Below, in pieces: positions 6,996 through 16,749 of a stretch of 33,246 nt of DNA. Position numbers and translations under genes: made by a program. The notes beneath the pieces were generated by a model that had not been told where the DNA came from, did no database searches, and was given only the letters and a program-made list of their open reading frames with translations. Position 1 is the first letter of the stretch. Each line of letters begins with the position of its first letter. The stretch comes from JAHCIE01 sp034431435 (GTDB lineage Bacteria; Chloroflexota; Anaerolineae; Epilineales; JAHCIE01): contig DAOUDG010000058.1 in NCBI GenBank assembly GCA_034431435.1, positions 1-33,246 on the forward strand, read 5' to 3'.

Positions 6996-9100
6996 GGCAT
7001 CAACTCGCCCCCCCCCACGACTGGCTCACGCGGGGCGGTGGGTGCGGGCCTGGGCTTCCACTTCAGTTCACTCTCGTTGACGGCGCGGTTGTCCTTGCGC
7101 AACTCCATGCGCACGGCGGTCAGGATGCGCTCCATGGTGACCCGTTGTGTGTCGGGATTCGCGTCCTGGGCGGCCAGGAAGGTGGCATTCAGCGCGGCGT
7201 TGTGGATGCTGCCGCCGGTCAGGTTCAGCCGCGCCAGGAAGTCGTAGTCCAGGTCATCGTGGGGCGTCTGAGGAGGCAGGGCGCGCTGCCAGATACGCCG
7301 CCGCTCGGCCGGCCCAGGGAAGGGAAAGCTAACGATAAAGCGCAGGCGGCGCAGGAAGGCCTGGTCCAGCGCGCTCTTCATGTTGGTCGCCAGGATCGCC
7401 AGGCCGCCGTAGGACTCCATGCGCTGCAACAGGTAGTTGATTTCGATGTTGGCGTAGCGGTCGTGGCTGTCCTTGACCTCGCTGCGCTTGCCGAACAGGG
7501 CGTCGGCCTCGTCGAAGAACAGGATTGCCCCCCCATCCTCGGCCGCGTCGAAGACGCGACGCAGATTCTTCTCGGTCTCGCCGATGTACTTGCTGACCAC
7601 CTGGCTCAGGTCGATGCGGTACAGGTTCAGGTTCAGGTCGTTGGCGATGACCTCGGCGGCCATCGTCTTGCCCGTCCCACTGTCGCCGGTAAACAGCGCG
7701 CTGATGCCCAGGCCGCGATTCATCTTGTCGCGGAAGCCCCACACATCATAGACCTGGCGGCGGTGAGGAACCTGGCCCGCGATGAGGCGGAGCTGCTCCT
7801 CCTGCATCTGAGGCAGAGCGATGTCGTCCCAGGTAGCGCGGGCATCGAGGCGCTGCGCCAGAGCGTCGAGGCGCGGCCGCGACCCCGCCAGCGCCGCCCG
7901 CCAGACTCTGTCGCACGCCTGGGTGTCCGTGCCCTCGGCGGCGCGGGCCAGGCGGTGGATGCGGCTCACGTCCAGGTTGAACTGGCCTGCCAGCCGCGCC
8001 GCGCACGAGTCGTTATCCAGAACCTCGCGCCAGGCGGCGTACTGCTCGTCGGGGGAAGGTCTGGTCACGTCGACGAGGGCCACGGTCTCGTCGAGGCCAG
8101 TCCACACATCATGGGTGTCGAGGAAGATGAGGCCGCTGCTGCGACGAATGAGGCGGTCGACCAGGGCGGCGGTGTCCGAGGCGCGCTCGACCTCGGCGGC
8201 GTCCAGCAGCAGGGCCACCGGGGCCAGCTGGTCCTCGCGCTGCCACAGCCGCGCCAGGGTTTCCAGGTCGCCGACGGCCGGCGGCAGCCAGGTGGCGGCC
8301 ACACGGTGGAGGATGCGCCCCGCCTCGGCAGCGGCGTGGTAGGCTACCAGACGCTTGCTCTCCGTGTCAGGACCGAGTAGCTGGATGACGTAGGCGCGCT
8401 CCGACTCCGGGGCCTGGCGCAGGTCACGCAGTACCTCCTCGACAGTCGCCCGCTGGGAGGGGGGCAGAGCCTGCTCGTCGGCGGCCAGGGCGACGGGGCT
8501 GACCACGGCGCTCAGGCGATCGTCGACATAACGCAGCCCCTTGAGGTAGTCGAGGATGACCTCGTCGATGCGCAGCGCGCTCTGGGTCAGGGGCACAGCA
8601 GCGGGTTGGCTAATCTCTAGCAGCCGCCAGTGGCGCAGCGGCCGATAGGGGGCCAGGGCTTCCCAGGAGGGGTCGTCGAACAGGCGCAGGGCCAGGCTGA
8701 AGGTAGGATAGGCGCGCTGGCCGTCGGTCTGGGCCTGGGCCACCAGGCCGGGCGCGGCCGGGTCCAGCTCCATGGCCGCGCACAGCAGGAGGATGTCGCG
8801 CTCGAAGCGGTCCAGTCCCAGCCGCTGCCCCAGAATGATGAGAGCGGGCGGTGGCTGGACGACCTCGGCCTCGGCCATGCGTTGGGCCGCCTCGGTGATC
8901 TGGGCGTCCAGGCTGGGGGCGGGCGCGGGCAGGGCGGGTGGCGCGCGACGCTCCCACGGCCAGCGCGCCTCGCTGGGCGCGGCGGTCTCGACAGGCGGGG
9001 CGGGCGTCTCGCCCAGGCGGCGCAGACGCAGGCGCAGCCAGGCCAGGGCGGCGGCCAGGTAAGTATTGTTCTGCTCTTCCCAGCGCGCGGCGTCGATCAT
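6992..9100 (-). CDS. eCIS AAA+ ATPase
   Basis: The protein has 702 residues. A poorly conserved N-terminal half (about 1-430) with a degenerate ATPase-like region is followed by a complete AAA+ module: Walker A GDSGTGKT at 472-479, pore-loop-type YIGETE at 505-510, Walker B ILFFDEAD at 526-533, sensor-1 LATN at 570-573 and the arginine-finger region FLRRLRF at 582-588. This is the Afp15/Pvc15-type ATPase encoded in nearly all eCIS loci. By analogy it acts in the cytoplasm on assembly of the particle or on cargo or sheath handling. It overlaps the DUF4255 gene and the small gene by 4 bp each. All core catalytic motifs are intact. Confidence 0.93.
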   Translation of the reverse strand: MIDAARWEEQNNTYLAAALAWLRLRLRRLGETPAPPVETAAPSEARWPWERRAPPALPAPAPSLDAQITEAAQRMAEAEVVQPPPALIILGQRLGLDRFERDILLLCAAMELDPAAPGLVAQAQTDGQRAYPTFSLALRLFDDPSWEALAPYRPLRHWRLLEISQPAAVPLTQSALRIDEVILDYLKGLRYVDDRLSAVVSPVALAADEQALPPSQRATVEEVLRDLRQAPESERAYVIQLLGPDTESKRLVAYHAAAEAGRILHRVAATWLPPAVGDLETLARLWQREDQLAPVALLLDAAEVERASDTAALVDRLIRRSSGLIFLDTHDVWTGLDETVALVDVTRPSPDEQYAAWREVLDNDSCAARLAGQFNLDVSRIHRLARAAEGTDTQACDRVWRAALAGSRPRLDALAQRLDARATWDDIALPQMQEEQLRLIAGQVPHRRQVYDVWGFRDKMNRGLGISALFTGDSGTGKTMAAEVIANDLNLNLYRIDLSQVVSKYIGETEKNLRRVFDAAEDGGAILFFDEADALFGKRSEVKDSHDRYANIEINYLLQRMESYGGLAILATNMKSALDQAFLRRLRFIVSFPFPGPAERRRIWQRALPPQTPHDDLDYDFLARLNLTGGSIHNAALNATFLAAQDANPDTQRVTMERILTAVRMELRKDNRAVNESELKWKPRPAPTAPREPVVGGGELMP

Positions 9101-10383
9101 GTGATGGTCACCTTCTGGCTGTCCGCGAAGACGAGGCGCGGCGGTGGTGGCGCCGCCTGGCGCTCGAAGGGCAGGCTCTCGACGCCGTCGATGCGCAGTC
9201 GCACCACGCTCCCAGCCACGACCGGCGCAGCCTCGATGACGAACTCGAGGGGGTCGGTGGCCGCCGCGCGCGGCTCGGCCTTGACCTCGCGGTCGGCCAG
9301 GAGCAGGATGGCCGCCTGATCGGTCAGCGTGTGGGGACTACTGGTCAATGTCAGTGTTACAGCGCCTGCGCCATCGCGAGCGGCCGGGTTGGGCGTGATG
9401 CTGGCAATGCGCGGGCCGAGGGCCACCGGCAGCACGTTGGAGACGCGCTCGCCGCTGTCATGGCTCACCACGGCGGTGACGCTGTACACGCCCGCCGCCC
9501 AGGCGGCCTGCGCCGGGCCGTCATTGGGTAGCACGATGCGCAGCTCGTCCGGCGTGCGATCCACGGGTGGAATGACGATGTCGACGGGCGCGCTCAGGCG
9601 CGGGTGGCTGAAACGCAGCGTGACGGTTGCGCCGCCGAGGTTGCGCCCGCTGAAGGTCAGCAGGTGGCCCAGATTCGCGCTGGGGTAGGAGGGCGGGCGC
9701 GGCAGCCGGTCGCGATCGGCCGGGTCACCGACATGAACGGCGCTCAGGAGGGGGAACGGACCCAGCAGCGTCTCCACGCCCCGATCTTCCTCGCCGCGTC
9801 GCAGCACGGGCAATCCGGCGGCGGCGCGGTCGTCGCTCTCGATGAGCACGACGCTGCCCTGATAGGCGACCGATAGGGCGTGGGGTGTCTGGAAGAAAAC
9901 TGACCACAGCTTCGACCACTCGTCAAGGCTGAGGGCCTGGGGCGTGAGACGCACGTGCTCGACGGCGTCGGCCAGATCGGAGCCGGTCAGCACGGCCTGC
10001 CCCGCGATGGCGTCGAGGATGGCCTGCCGCGACAGGAAGGGCCGGGCGTGCAGGTCGCGGGCGACCGCGCCGAGCATGCGCTGGGGTTCCATCTCCGTCT
10101 CGTCGCCGTAGAAGGCGAGCATGTAGTGCAGGTCCAGGGCAGCGGTTGGCCGCTGGACGACTTCGCCGTTGCCGCGACGGGTCGGCAGATCGGCGTTGCG
10201 CAGGGCGGCGTTGGGCGTTATCTGGTATAGGTACAGGCGCACGCGCGGCTGGGCATCGCCGTTGGCGGGAGCTTCCGGCCGGCCGATGATAACGTCCGCG
10301 CCGCCGACAGCCCCTTGCGCCGCCGTGCGTACTATCTGGGCCAGGGCAGCGGTGACCGTGGCAATGGCGAGGGAGTTGCTCAT
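9097..10383 (-). CDS. DUF4255 protein, eCIS tail-terminator/cap type, with Ig-like extension
   Basis: The 428-residue protein has an N-terminal DUF4255 domain at about residues 1-190. The features are a helical start (NSLAIATVTAALAQIV), the GADVIIGRP turn, RVRLYLYQITPNAALRN, and then LHYMLAFYGDE...PQRMLGAVARDLHARP. DUF4255 proteins correspond to the Afp16/Pvc16 cap that closes the distal end of the contractile tube and sheath. Residues about 215-428 add two beta-rich IPT/TIG or Ig-like repeats (GHLLTFSGRNLGGATVTLRF at about 216-235; PRIASITPNPA at about 330-340), which make it clearly longer than a bare DUF4255 domain. A GGGAGG-like ribosome site precedes the ATG, which overlaps the proline-rich gene by 4 bp. 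Confidence 0.9.
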   Translation of the reverse strand: MSNSLAIATVTAALAQIVRTAAQGAVGGADVIIGRPEAPANGDAQPRVRLYLYQITPNAALRNADLPTRRGNGEVVQRPTAALDLHYMLAFYGDETEMEPQRMLGAVARDLHARPFLSRQAILDAIAGQAVLTGSDLADAVEHVRLTPQALSLDEWSKLWSVFFQTPHALSVAYQGSVVLIESDDRAAAGLPVLRRGEEDRGVETLLGPFPLLSAVHVGDPADRDRLPRPPSYPSANLGHLLTFSGRNLGGATVTLRFSHPRLSAPVDIVIPPVDRTPDELRIVLPNDGPAQAAWAAGVYSVTAVVSHDSGERVSNVLPVALGPRIASITPNPAARDGAGAVTLTLTSSPHTLTDQAAILLLADREVKAEPRAAATDPLEFVIEAAPVVAGSVVRLRIDGVESLPFERQAAPPPPRLVFADSQKVTIT

Positions 10384-11150
10384 GGTGTCTCCCTCCCGCC
10401 CCGCCGACGCAGGTAGTCGTCGAGCTTGACCGGCGGCGACGGCTCGGCGGGGCGCGGCGCCCTGGCGGGCGCAGGCGGCGGGGTGGCGCGTACCTCGAGG
10501 CGGCCAATCGTAACGTGGACGGTCGGGGCGCTGGGAGCGGGGGGCGGCAGGCTCGCCGCGCTTGACGGCGGCGCGGGCCGCTCAGCCAGGGGGTGAATCT
10601 CTGGCTGAACGAGGATACGCTCGACAGTGGTGTGGGGTATGGGCGGCGCTGGACCGGCCGGCGGGACCACGACCGGCGCAGGGGGCGGTGGCATGATTTG
10701 TCCCTCAATGCGCGCGGGCGAGGGAATCGCAGCCATCGGAGTAGGCGCAGCATCGGCGTCGCTGGCGGCGGCGTCCCGCACCAAGACAGACACGGTTGGC
10801 GTGGGCGGCGTGGGCGGCGGCGCGCTGGGCGCGGGTGCGGGCGGCGCGGACGCCGCAAGAGATACGGTTGGCGCGGGCGGCGCACGGCGTGGAGGCTCGT
10901 CTATCGCATCGTCGCCGAACGGCGGCCGGCCCGGCAAAGACCGCTGCGCCCGACGCGGGGTAGGGCGCGGCGCATCGGGTGTCATCACCTCGTCGGCCGT
11001 CGAGACGGCCTCGCTGGCCTCTGGAACGGCGGGCGAAGGGAGAGCGGCGTCCGCAGGGCCGAGCGGCTCGAAGCGACTCACGGGGCGGGGCCGGGCCACG
11101 TCCGTCTGGCCCAGGCCGCGGGCGACCAGTTGGGTGAGAAAGCCTGTCAT
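10380..11150 (-). CDS. Proline-rich eCIS-cluster protein, unknown function
   Basis: The ATG at 11150 gives 256 residues and makes an ATGA overlap with the upstream gene. The longer open frame to 11288 would run inside that gene and is unlikely. The protein has a short conserved N-terminal helix (MTGFLTQLVARGLGQ), a long Pro/Ala-rich low-complexity middle (about 35-225), and a conserved-looking C-terminal motif LDDYLRRR at 243-250. Such proteins with short structured ends and a disordered middle occur between tube and cap genes in eCIS and phage-like clusters. It could act as a flexible connector or tail-length/assembly factor, but I cannot name a family. Confidence 0.7.
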   Translation of the reverse strand: MTGFLTQLVARGLGQTDVARPRPVSRFEPLGPADAALPSPAVPEASEAVSTADEVMTPDAPRPTPRRAQRSLPGRPPFGDDAIDEPPRRAPPAPTVSLAASAPPAPAPSAPPPTPPTPTVSVLVRDAAASDADAAPTPMAAIPSPARIEGQIMPPPPAPVVVPPAGPAPPIPHTTVERILVQPEIHPLAERPAPPSSAASLPPPAPSAPTVHVTIGRLEVRATPPPAPARAPRPAEPSPPVKLDDYLRRRGGRETP

Positions 11151-11872
11151 CGCTGAACCAGCTCCAGGTAGAGACGACGGCGGCGTGCGCTCAGGCTGAG
11201 AATCTCGCCCTCGGTCCAGCCGTAGGCGCGGGCGAGCAGGTGAATCTCGATCAGAGTTCGCTGCGCCCAGGTCTCGATTTCCTGCCACAGGAAGGAGGCA
11301 ATATCGAAGACCACATCCCAGGCGTGGCCGCAGGCGGCGCAGGTCAGAGCCAGGCGAGGGTCCGCCTGGGGGTCAGCGGCAGCCATGCGAGCGGCGATCG
11401 CTTCCCCGACCATCTCAGGCAAGTTATCGGCGGTTACTGGCTGGCCGTCGCGGCTGGCTGTCACGCACGCCATCAAGATGTGACGGGCGGCGGCCTGGGC
11501 GTCTTGGTCAGCCACGTGCAGCAGATCGCGACTGGTGGGCAGGCGGAACTCGACCGCATAGCCATCGACCGTCATATGGTAGTCTGCGCCGTCCGTCAGG
11601 GCCGGGGCCTGGATATCACGAACGGCGAAGCTCAACTCCAGGCGCTCACCGCAGCGCGGACAGGCCACGACACTGGCGACGGTCGCGCCGAACAGCCACT
11701 CGCGTAGCGTCAGCAGCCGCCGGTCCCGCTCGCCGATGGGGAGGCTCGCCGCGCCGTCCCAGCCCAGGTCGGGCGACGCGGCGGCCAGCAGGCTAACGGC
11801 GCGGGCGGGCAGGCTCAATCCGTGCCCCGCCTCCCACACGTCCAGTAACTCGGCGGCCGTCAGGGGGCGCAT
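11147..11872 (-). CDS. Zinc-ribbon protein of the eCIS structural operon
   Basis: The protein has 241 residues. Two Cys pairs, CPRCG at 71-75 and CAACG at 178-182, bracket a central domain and probably bind one zinc ion. The C-terminus (YGWTEGEILSLSARRRRLYLEL, about 217-238) is a basic helix of the kind seen in tail or baseplate assembly proteins. It starts only 3 bp after the tube gene and overlaps the next gene by 4 bp. The context suggests an assembly chaperone or baseplate-related factor. I do not assign it to a specific T4 gp family. Confidence 0.72.
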   Translation of the reverse strand: MRPLTAAELLDVWEAGHGLSLPARAVSLLAAASPDLGWDGAASLPIGERDRRLLTLREWLFGATVASVVACPRCGERLELSFAVRDIQAPALTDGADYHMTVDGYAVEFRLPTSRDLLHVADQDAQAAARHILMACVTASRDGQPVTADNLPEMVGEAIAARMAAADPQADPRLALTCAACGHAWDVVFDIASFLWQEIETWAQRTLIEIHLLARAYGWTEGEILSLSARRRRLYLELVQR

Positions 11873-11875
11873 GGC

Positions 11876-12400
11876 TTACTGCGGCTCGGTGAAGGTCTCT
11901 TCGGTGGGTTCGGCCACCTCGTAGTCGCGCTCCCAGCCCTCGTTCTCCAGCTTGATGTGCTGGATGGCGACGGCGTTGGCGTTGGCGTCCAGGTCGGGCA
12001 TGGCCTGATACTCCGACACCCAGCAGCGATAGACCTTGTAGGCGATGACCAGCTGGCCCGCCTCGTTGTACAGCTCGATGGTGATGTCCTTGCGGAAGTC
12101 CTTGAGGGATACCTCGGCCCCCAGGCCCGAGCCAAAGTTCCAGACCTTGTTGGCCCACTTCTCGAACTCGGTGTCGTGGGTGACGCCGCGCTCCAGGGTA
12201 ATGGCGTCGTACTTGGTCCGGCCCGGCGACTTGCGGCCGGTGGAGGGGTCGCCACCCTCGCGGTGCTCGACCACCTCGGTGGTGCGCTTGAGGCTGCCGA
12301 CCTTGCTGACGCCGGCGACGTAGCGGCCGTCCCACTTGACGCGGAACTTAAAGTTCTTGTAGGGGTCGAACCGCTGGGCGTTGACGGTGAACTGTGCCAT
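11876..12400 (-). CDS. eCIS tail tube protein (T4 gp19/Hcp-like)
   Basis: The ATG at 12400 (MAQFTVNAQRFDPYKNFKF) is preceded by a strong GAGAGGAG ribosome site; the frame open to 12496 overlaps the sheath gene and is not the start. The 174-residue length fits the tail tube family. Family hallmarks are the N-terminal DPYKNFKFRVKWDGRYVAGV strand pair, TTEVVEHREGGDPS, the KYDAITLERGVTHD strand and the C-terminal IKLENEGWERD. The monomer polymerises as hexamer rings forming the inner needle through which cargo passes. It directly follows the sheath gene, as usual in eCIS and contractile phages. Only one tube gene is present in the window, whereas many eCIS loci carry two or three. Confidence 0.95.
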   Translation of the reverse strand: MAQFTVNAQRFDPYKNFKFRVKWDGRYVAGVSKVGSLKRTTEVVEHREGGDPSTGRKSPGRTKYDAITLERGVTHDTEFEKWANKVWNFGSGLGAEVSLKDFRKDITIELYNEAGQLVIAYKVYRCWVSEYQAMPDLDANANAVAIQHIKLENEGWERDYEVAEPTEETFTEPQ

Positions 12401-12413
12401 GGACAGGCTCCTC

Positions 12414-14201
<1,788 letters not shown>

Positions 14202-14233
14202 GGGCCTCTCTCCTTGTCAGATGCGGGGGCGGG

Positions 14234-14572
14234 TCAGCGTCGCGGCCACCGGGTCAGGCGGCGTAGTCGGTCGAACCAGGGACGGTCGGACGATGTGTCG
14301 CTCATCGGCATGGACTCGGCCTGGATGTAGGGCGCTAAGAAAGCCGGGATGTCTTCCAGGCGTGTGACGTAGCGGCGCTTGCCATCCTGGAGGGCCTCAA
14401 TGCTTCCGCGCCAGCCAGACGGTGCGTCGTCGATCTCACGCGGCTCCTGCCAGATGCGGATGACAAAGACGAGGGTACGATCGCCAAGCAGGCTCACGAT
14501 GGGTGTGCCTTTCTCGTCGAGTCGACGCACAGCAGAGCCGGGCGCGCTCTGGGTATAGGCGCGCCGCTCCAA
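14234..14572 (-). CDS. Small conserved protein at head of the eCIS operon
   Basis: The longest frame starts with TTG at 14572 (112 residues). GTG codons at 14530 and 14497 are alternatives, the latter with GAGAAAGG upstream and giving 87 residues; the start is undecided. The conserved-looking core is VFVIRIWQEPREID, then WRGSIEAL, RRYV and IPAFLAPYIQAE. This is a short alpha/beta protein without membrane segment. It lies 32 bp before the sheath gene and 49 bp after the SARP-regulator gene. The putative SARP repeats and -10 hexamer lie just upstream. Its role is unknown; a partner of the regulator or an operon-leading accessory protein are possible. Confidence 0.65.
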   Translation of the reverse strand: MERRAYTQSAPGSAVRRLDEKGTPIVSLLGDRTLVFVIRIWQEPREIDDAPSGWRGSIEALQDGKRRYVTRLEDIPAFLAPYIQAESMPMSDTSSDRPWFDRLRRLTRWPRR

Positions 14573-14582
14573 TGTGAAGCCT

Positions 14583-14626
14583 ATTCTACGCAGCGGGTCT
14601 CACCGCCGCATCACACGCATGTCACA
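14583..14626 (-). promoter_or_regulatory. Candidate SARP operator and promoter of the eCIS operon
   Basis: On the minus strand three heptamers, TGTGACA (14626-14620), TGTGATG (14615-14609) and GGTGAGA (14604-14598), start exactly 11 bp apart, one helical turn. Nine bases after the last one is TAGAAT (14588-14583), a good -10 hexamer, and no -35 hexamer is evident. SARP regulators bind such helically phased direct repeats about 8 bp upstream of the -10. The first repeat overlaps the stop region of the regulator gene. Function is inferred from spacing and context. Confidence 0.55.
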
Positions 14627-15581
14627 AGTGGGGTTTGGGCCTGTGCGAGGGTGGCAAAGGGGCAGGGCGATGAGGCGAGTCGGATGGCGAAAGCCGTTCG
14701 ACTTCGTCCATCAGGCGACTCAGCCGACGTGTCAGTTCTGCCATGATTTCTGACATAAGCTGCACTTCGTCCCGTAGCGCCGCCACCTGGCGCGCTGAGT
14801 CCTCGGATGACCCAGGCGGATCAGGCGGATCGGGCTGCGCCAGGAGAGGCAGCAGTCGCTGTGTTTCTGGCATCGGGTCAATCCCCAGTTCCTCCGCCAG
14901 GAGGCGGCGGCAAGCGTCATACTGCCGCAGCGCCTGCGTGCGCTGACCCGCCGCCAGGTACAGGCGGATGACAGCGCGGTGGATATCCTCGCGCAGGGGA
15001 TCAAGGTCCAGGATACCGGTCCCGTACGTCAGAGCGCGTGCCGAGTCGCCCTGGTGCTGATAGTAGCGGAGCAGGTAGTGCAGCGAGGACAGGTAGAGGG
15101 AGCGGATACGCTCGCGCTCGCGTAGCGCCCAATCGTCGTAGAAGCCTTCGAGAAGGTCGCCGGTGTACAGGTGAAGCGCGCCTTCCAGGGCGGCCACGTT
15201 GGTGGCGGTCGCTGCGTTGGGTGGCTGACGCATCACGCGGCGCGCCTCGCTCTCAAAGGTCGCCACATCCAGCCACACGCCCTGCTCGCGGTCGATGCCC
15301 ACCTCGCCGGCCGGCGTCGTTACCAGCAGGTTATCGGTATAGCCACCATCCGCCAGGGCGCGGCGCAATCGCCACAGCGTGGTGCTGAGGCAGCTGCGCG
15401 CGCGGCTGGCGTCTTGCTCGCCCCACAGCAGGTCGGCCAGCACCTCGCGTGGGTGAGGGCGGGGTTGGAGGAGCAGGTAGGCCAATAGAGCCTGGACTCG
15501 GCGCGTCAGATGCAAATCGCCATCCAGATTGTCTCGTTCCACGCGAACACCGCCGAACAGGTGAACCCGCAAGACGCTCAT
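14622..15581 (-). CDS. SARP-family transcriptional regulator (AfsR/DnrI type, BTAD domain)
   Basis: The protein has 319 residues. The N-terminal winged-helix DNA-binding domain (about 1-95) includes LHLTRRVQALLAYLLLQP, LADLLWGEQDASRARSCLS and LWRLRRAL. The bacterial transcriptional activation domain (BTAD, TPR-like, about 100-250) includes LYTGDLLEGFYDDWALRERE and ends with LLAEELGIDPMPET. A C-terminal coiled coil (about 264-296) and a Pro-rich tail follow; no NB-ARC ATPase is present. AAGAGGAG is a good ribosome site for the ATG. The gene stands directly upstream of the eCIS structural operon, with helically phased repeats in between, so it is the likely cluster activator. The activating signal is unknown. 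Confidence 0.92.
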   Translation of the reverse strand: MSVLRVHLFGGVRVERDNLDGDLHLTRRVQALLAYLLLQPRPHPREVLADLLWGEQDASRARSCLSTTLWRLRRALADGGYTDNLLVTTPAGEVGIDREQGVWLDVATFESEARRVMRQPPNAATATNVAALEGALHLYTGDLLEGFYDDWALRERERIRSLYLSSLHYLLRYYQHQGDSARALTYGTGILDLDPLREDIHRAVIRLYLAAGQRTQALRQYDACRRLLAEELGIDPMPETQRLLPLLAQPDPPDPPGSSEDSARQVAALRDEVQLMSEIMAELTRRLSRLMDEVERLSPSDSPHRPAPLPPSHRPKPHL

Positions 15582-15926
15582 TAGCCCACTCCTCTTGACC
15601 TACGAGGGGGCCGTCGCCCGTCGGATACGAGGGCAGCCAGGCCTGTCATGGGGGACGCCGCTGGGAGGCAGGGTGGGATGAAAGGAGGATGCCAGGCATT
15701 GGACGACGCAGGGGTCGTCGCCGCCTGAAGAAGGCGTAGTGTACTCCTCACAGTACCAGCTTTTCGCTACCAGCGCATCCCCCAGAAGTAGTATCTTCCG
15801 CGCCGGTGGGTAGCGAAATGGCAACCTCTGAAACTATCGCCTGCCCTGCGCGTGTCTACTATCGGAACAGGGTAGTCTGCTACGGGTTGTAAGTATCTGC
15901 ACCCGAGTCAGTATCAGGAGGTTGGT
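15582..15926. other. Divergent intergenic region between the SARP gene and the secreted-protein gene
   Basis: These 345 bases must hold the promoters of the leftward regulator gene and the rightward secreted-protein gene. I see no convincing -35/-10 pair. A 9-bp inverted repeat (TTCGCTACC at 15763-15771 and its complement at 15809-15817) is the only clear structure and could be an operator. A 74-codon open frame inside it has no family resemblance or ribosome site and is not called. Confidence 0.4.
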
Positions 15927-16571
15927 ATGACACTTCGTCGTTTGTTGAGTATGGGGGTTGCGGTGGTTGCGCTGCTGGCGCTCTCGGCGATGGGAGTTGC
16001 GGCCGCCAGTGGCCCGTCGGATATCGGGAAGGCTCTACCCTTGACCGTGGCGCCAGCGCAAGGAACCGTAGCGCCCGGCCAGAGCGCATGGTTCACGTTC
16101 GTCGTGCCCCAGGCGTACACCGTCGAGCAGATGAAGCACGACCAGCACGAGGGCGTTGACATCACTGACCAGCAGATTCGCATGCAGTTCAGCGACGCAT
16201 CAAACTCCGATGTGGCGCACAACACAGGCTTCCGCCTGTACGACCCGCAGCGCGCGAGCTGGGTCATGAACGGCGTGTTGCCGCCTGCGGTCCAGGACGC
16301 GACGGGAGCGGTGGAGCACACTGGCGGAGGCAACACTGTGCTGGAACAAGCCTGGTGGGCCATCGGCTCGCCGGAGTTTGACAACACCAGCCTCCAGGCT
16401 CGCGCGGACGATGACAAGATTGATAACTTCGTCAATCGCCCCAAGCTTTGGGAGGGCGTGCTGCATGCAGCGGGTACGTACTACATCCAGGTCTACAACG
16501 AGTCCGACTTCCCCATGACGTACTCGCTAAGCATCGCCGGCCCCGACCTATCCCTGGCGACGAACTCCTGA
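15927..16571 (+). CDS. Secreted protein with PPC-like beta-sandwich domain
   Basis: This is the only clear plus-strand gene. A GGAGG ribosome site (15918-15922) precedes the ATG. The 214-residue protein begins with a Sec signal peptide (RR, hydrophobic 9-25, cleavage expected near residue 26). The mature part is a single beta-rich domain resembling bacterial pre-peptidase C-terminal domains: VAPGQSAWFTFVV at about 49-61 and the closing AAGTYYIQVYNESDFPMTYSL at about 184-204. No peptidase or other catalytic module is attached and there are no cysteines. It could be a cell-surface or extracellular binding protein. It lies between the eCIS regulator and the aspartate-lyase gene; a link to either is not shown. 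Confidence 0.82.
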   Translation: MTLRRLLSMGVAVVALLALSAMGVAAASGPSDIGKALPLTVAPAQGTVAPGQSAWFTFVVPQAYTVEQMKHDQHEGVDITDQQIRMQFSDASNSDVAHNTGFRLYDPQRASWVMNGVLPPAVQDATGAVEHTGGGNTVLEQAWWAIGSPEFDNTSLQARADDDKIDNFVNRPKLWEGVLHAAGTYYIQVYNESDFPMTYSLSIAGPDLSLATNS

Positions 16572-16594
16572 CAGTATCCTGACAACTGAACATA

Positions 16595-16638
16595 GCACAG
16601 TCTGTGGCCTCTCAATGGCGAGAGGCCACAGGCTGTGC
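16595..16638. terminator. Hairpin between convergent genes
   Basis: Two 19-base arms (16595-16613 and 16620-16638) pair at 18 of 19 positions, the remaining pair being G-T, around a 6-base loop. It lies between the convergent ends of the secreted-protein gene and the aspartate ammonia-lyase gene. There is no T-tract on either side, so it may stop transcription poorly on its own or protect both mRNA 3' ends. Confidence 0.6.
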
Positions 16639-16749
16639 CAGGGGTCAGGGTCGGCGACTGATAGCAGGCCACCAACTACCGATGGCAGCACTGACAGCGG
16701 TGGAGGGTGTCGCCACAGTTGCCAGTGGTCGGGGCGCGGTGGTCGCTTT

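Noticed and set aside
15600..15824. 74-codon minus-strand frame upstream of the SARP gene
   Set aside because: No ribosome site, low-complexity composition and no family features; it overlaps the likely promoter region.
16567..16584. Direct repeat CCTGACA with 11-bp period near the end of the secreted-protein gene
   Set aside because: Only two short copies at a gene 3' end with no promoter nearby; chance is likely.
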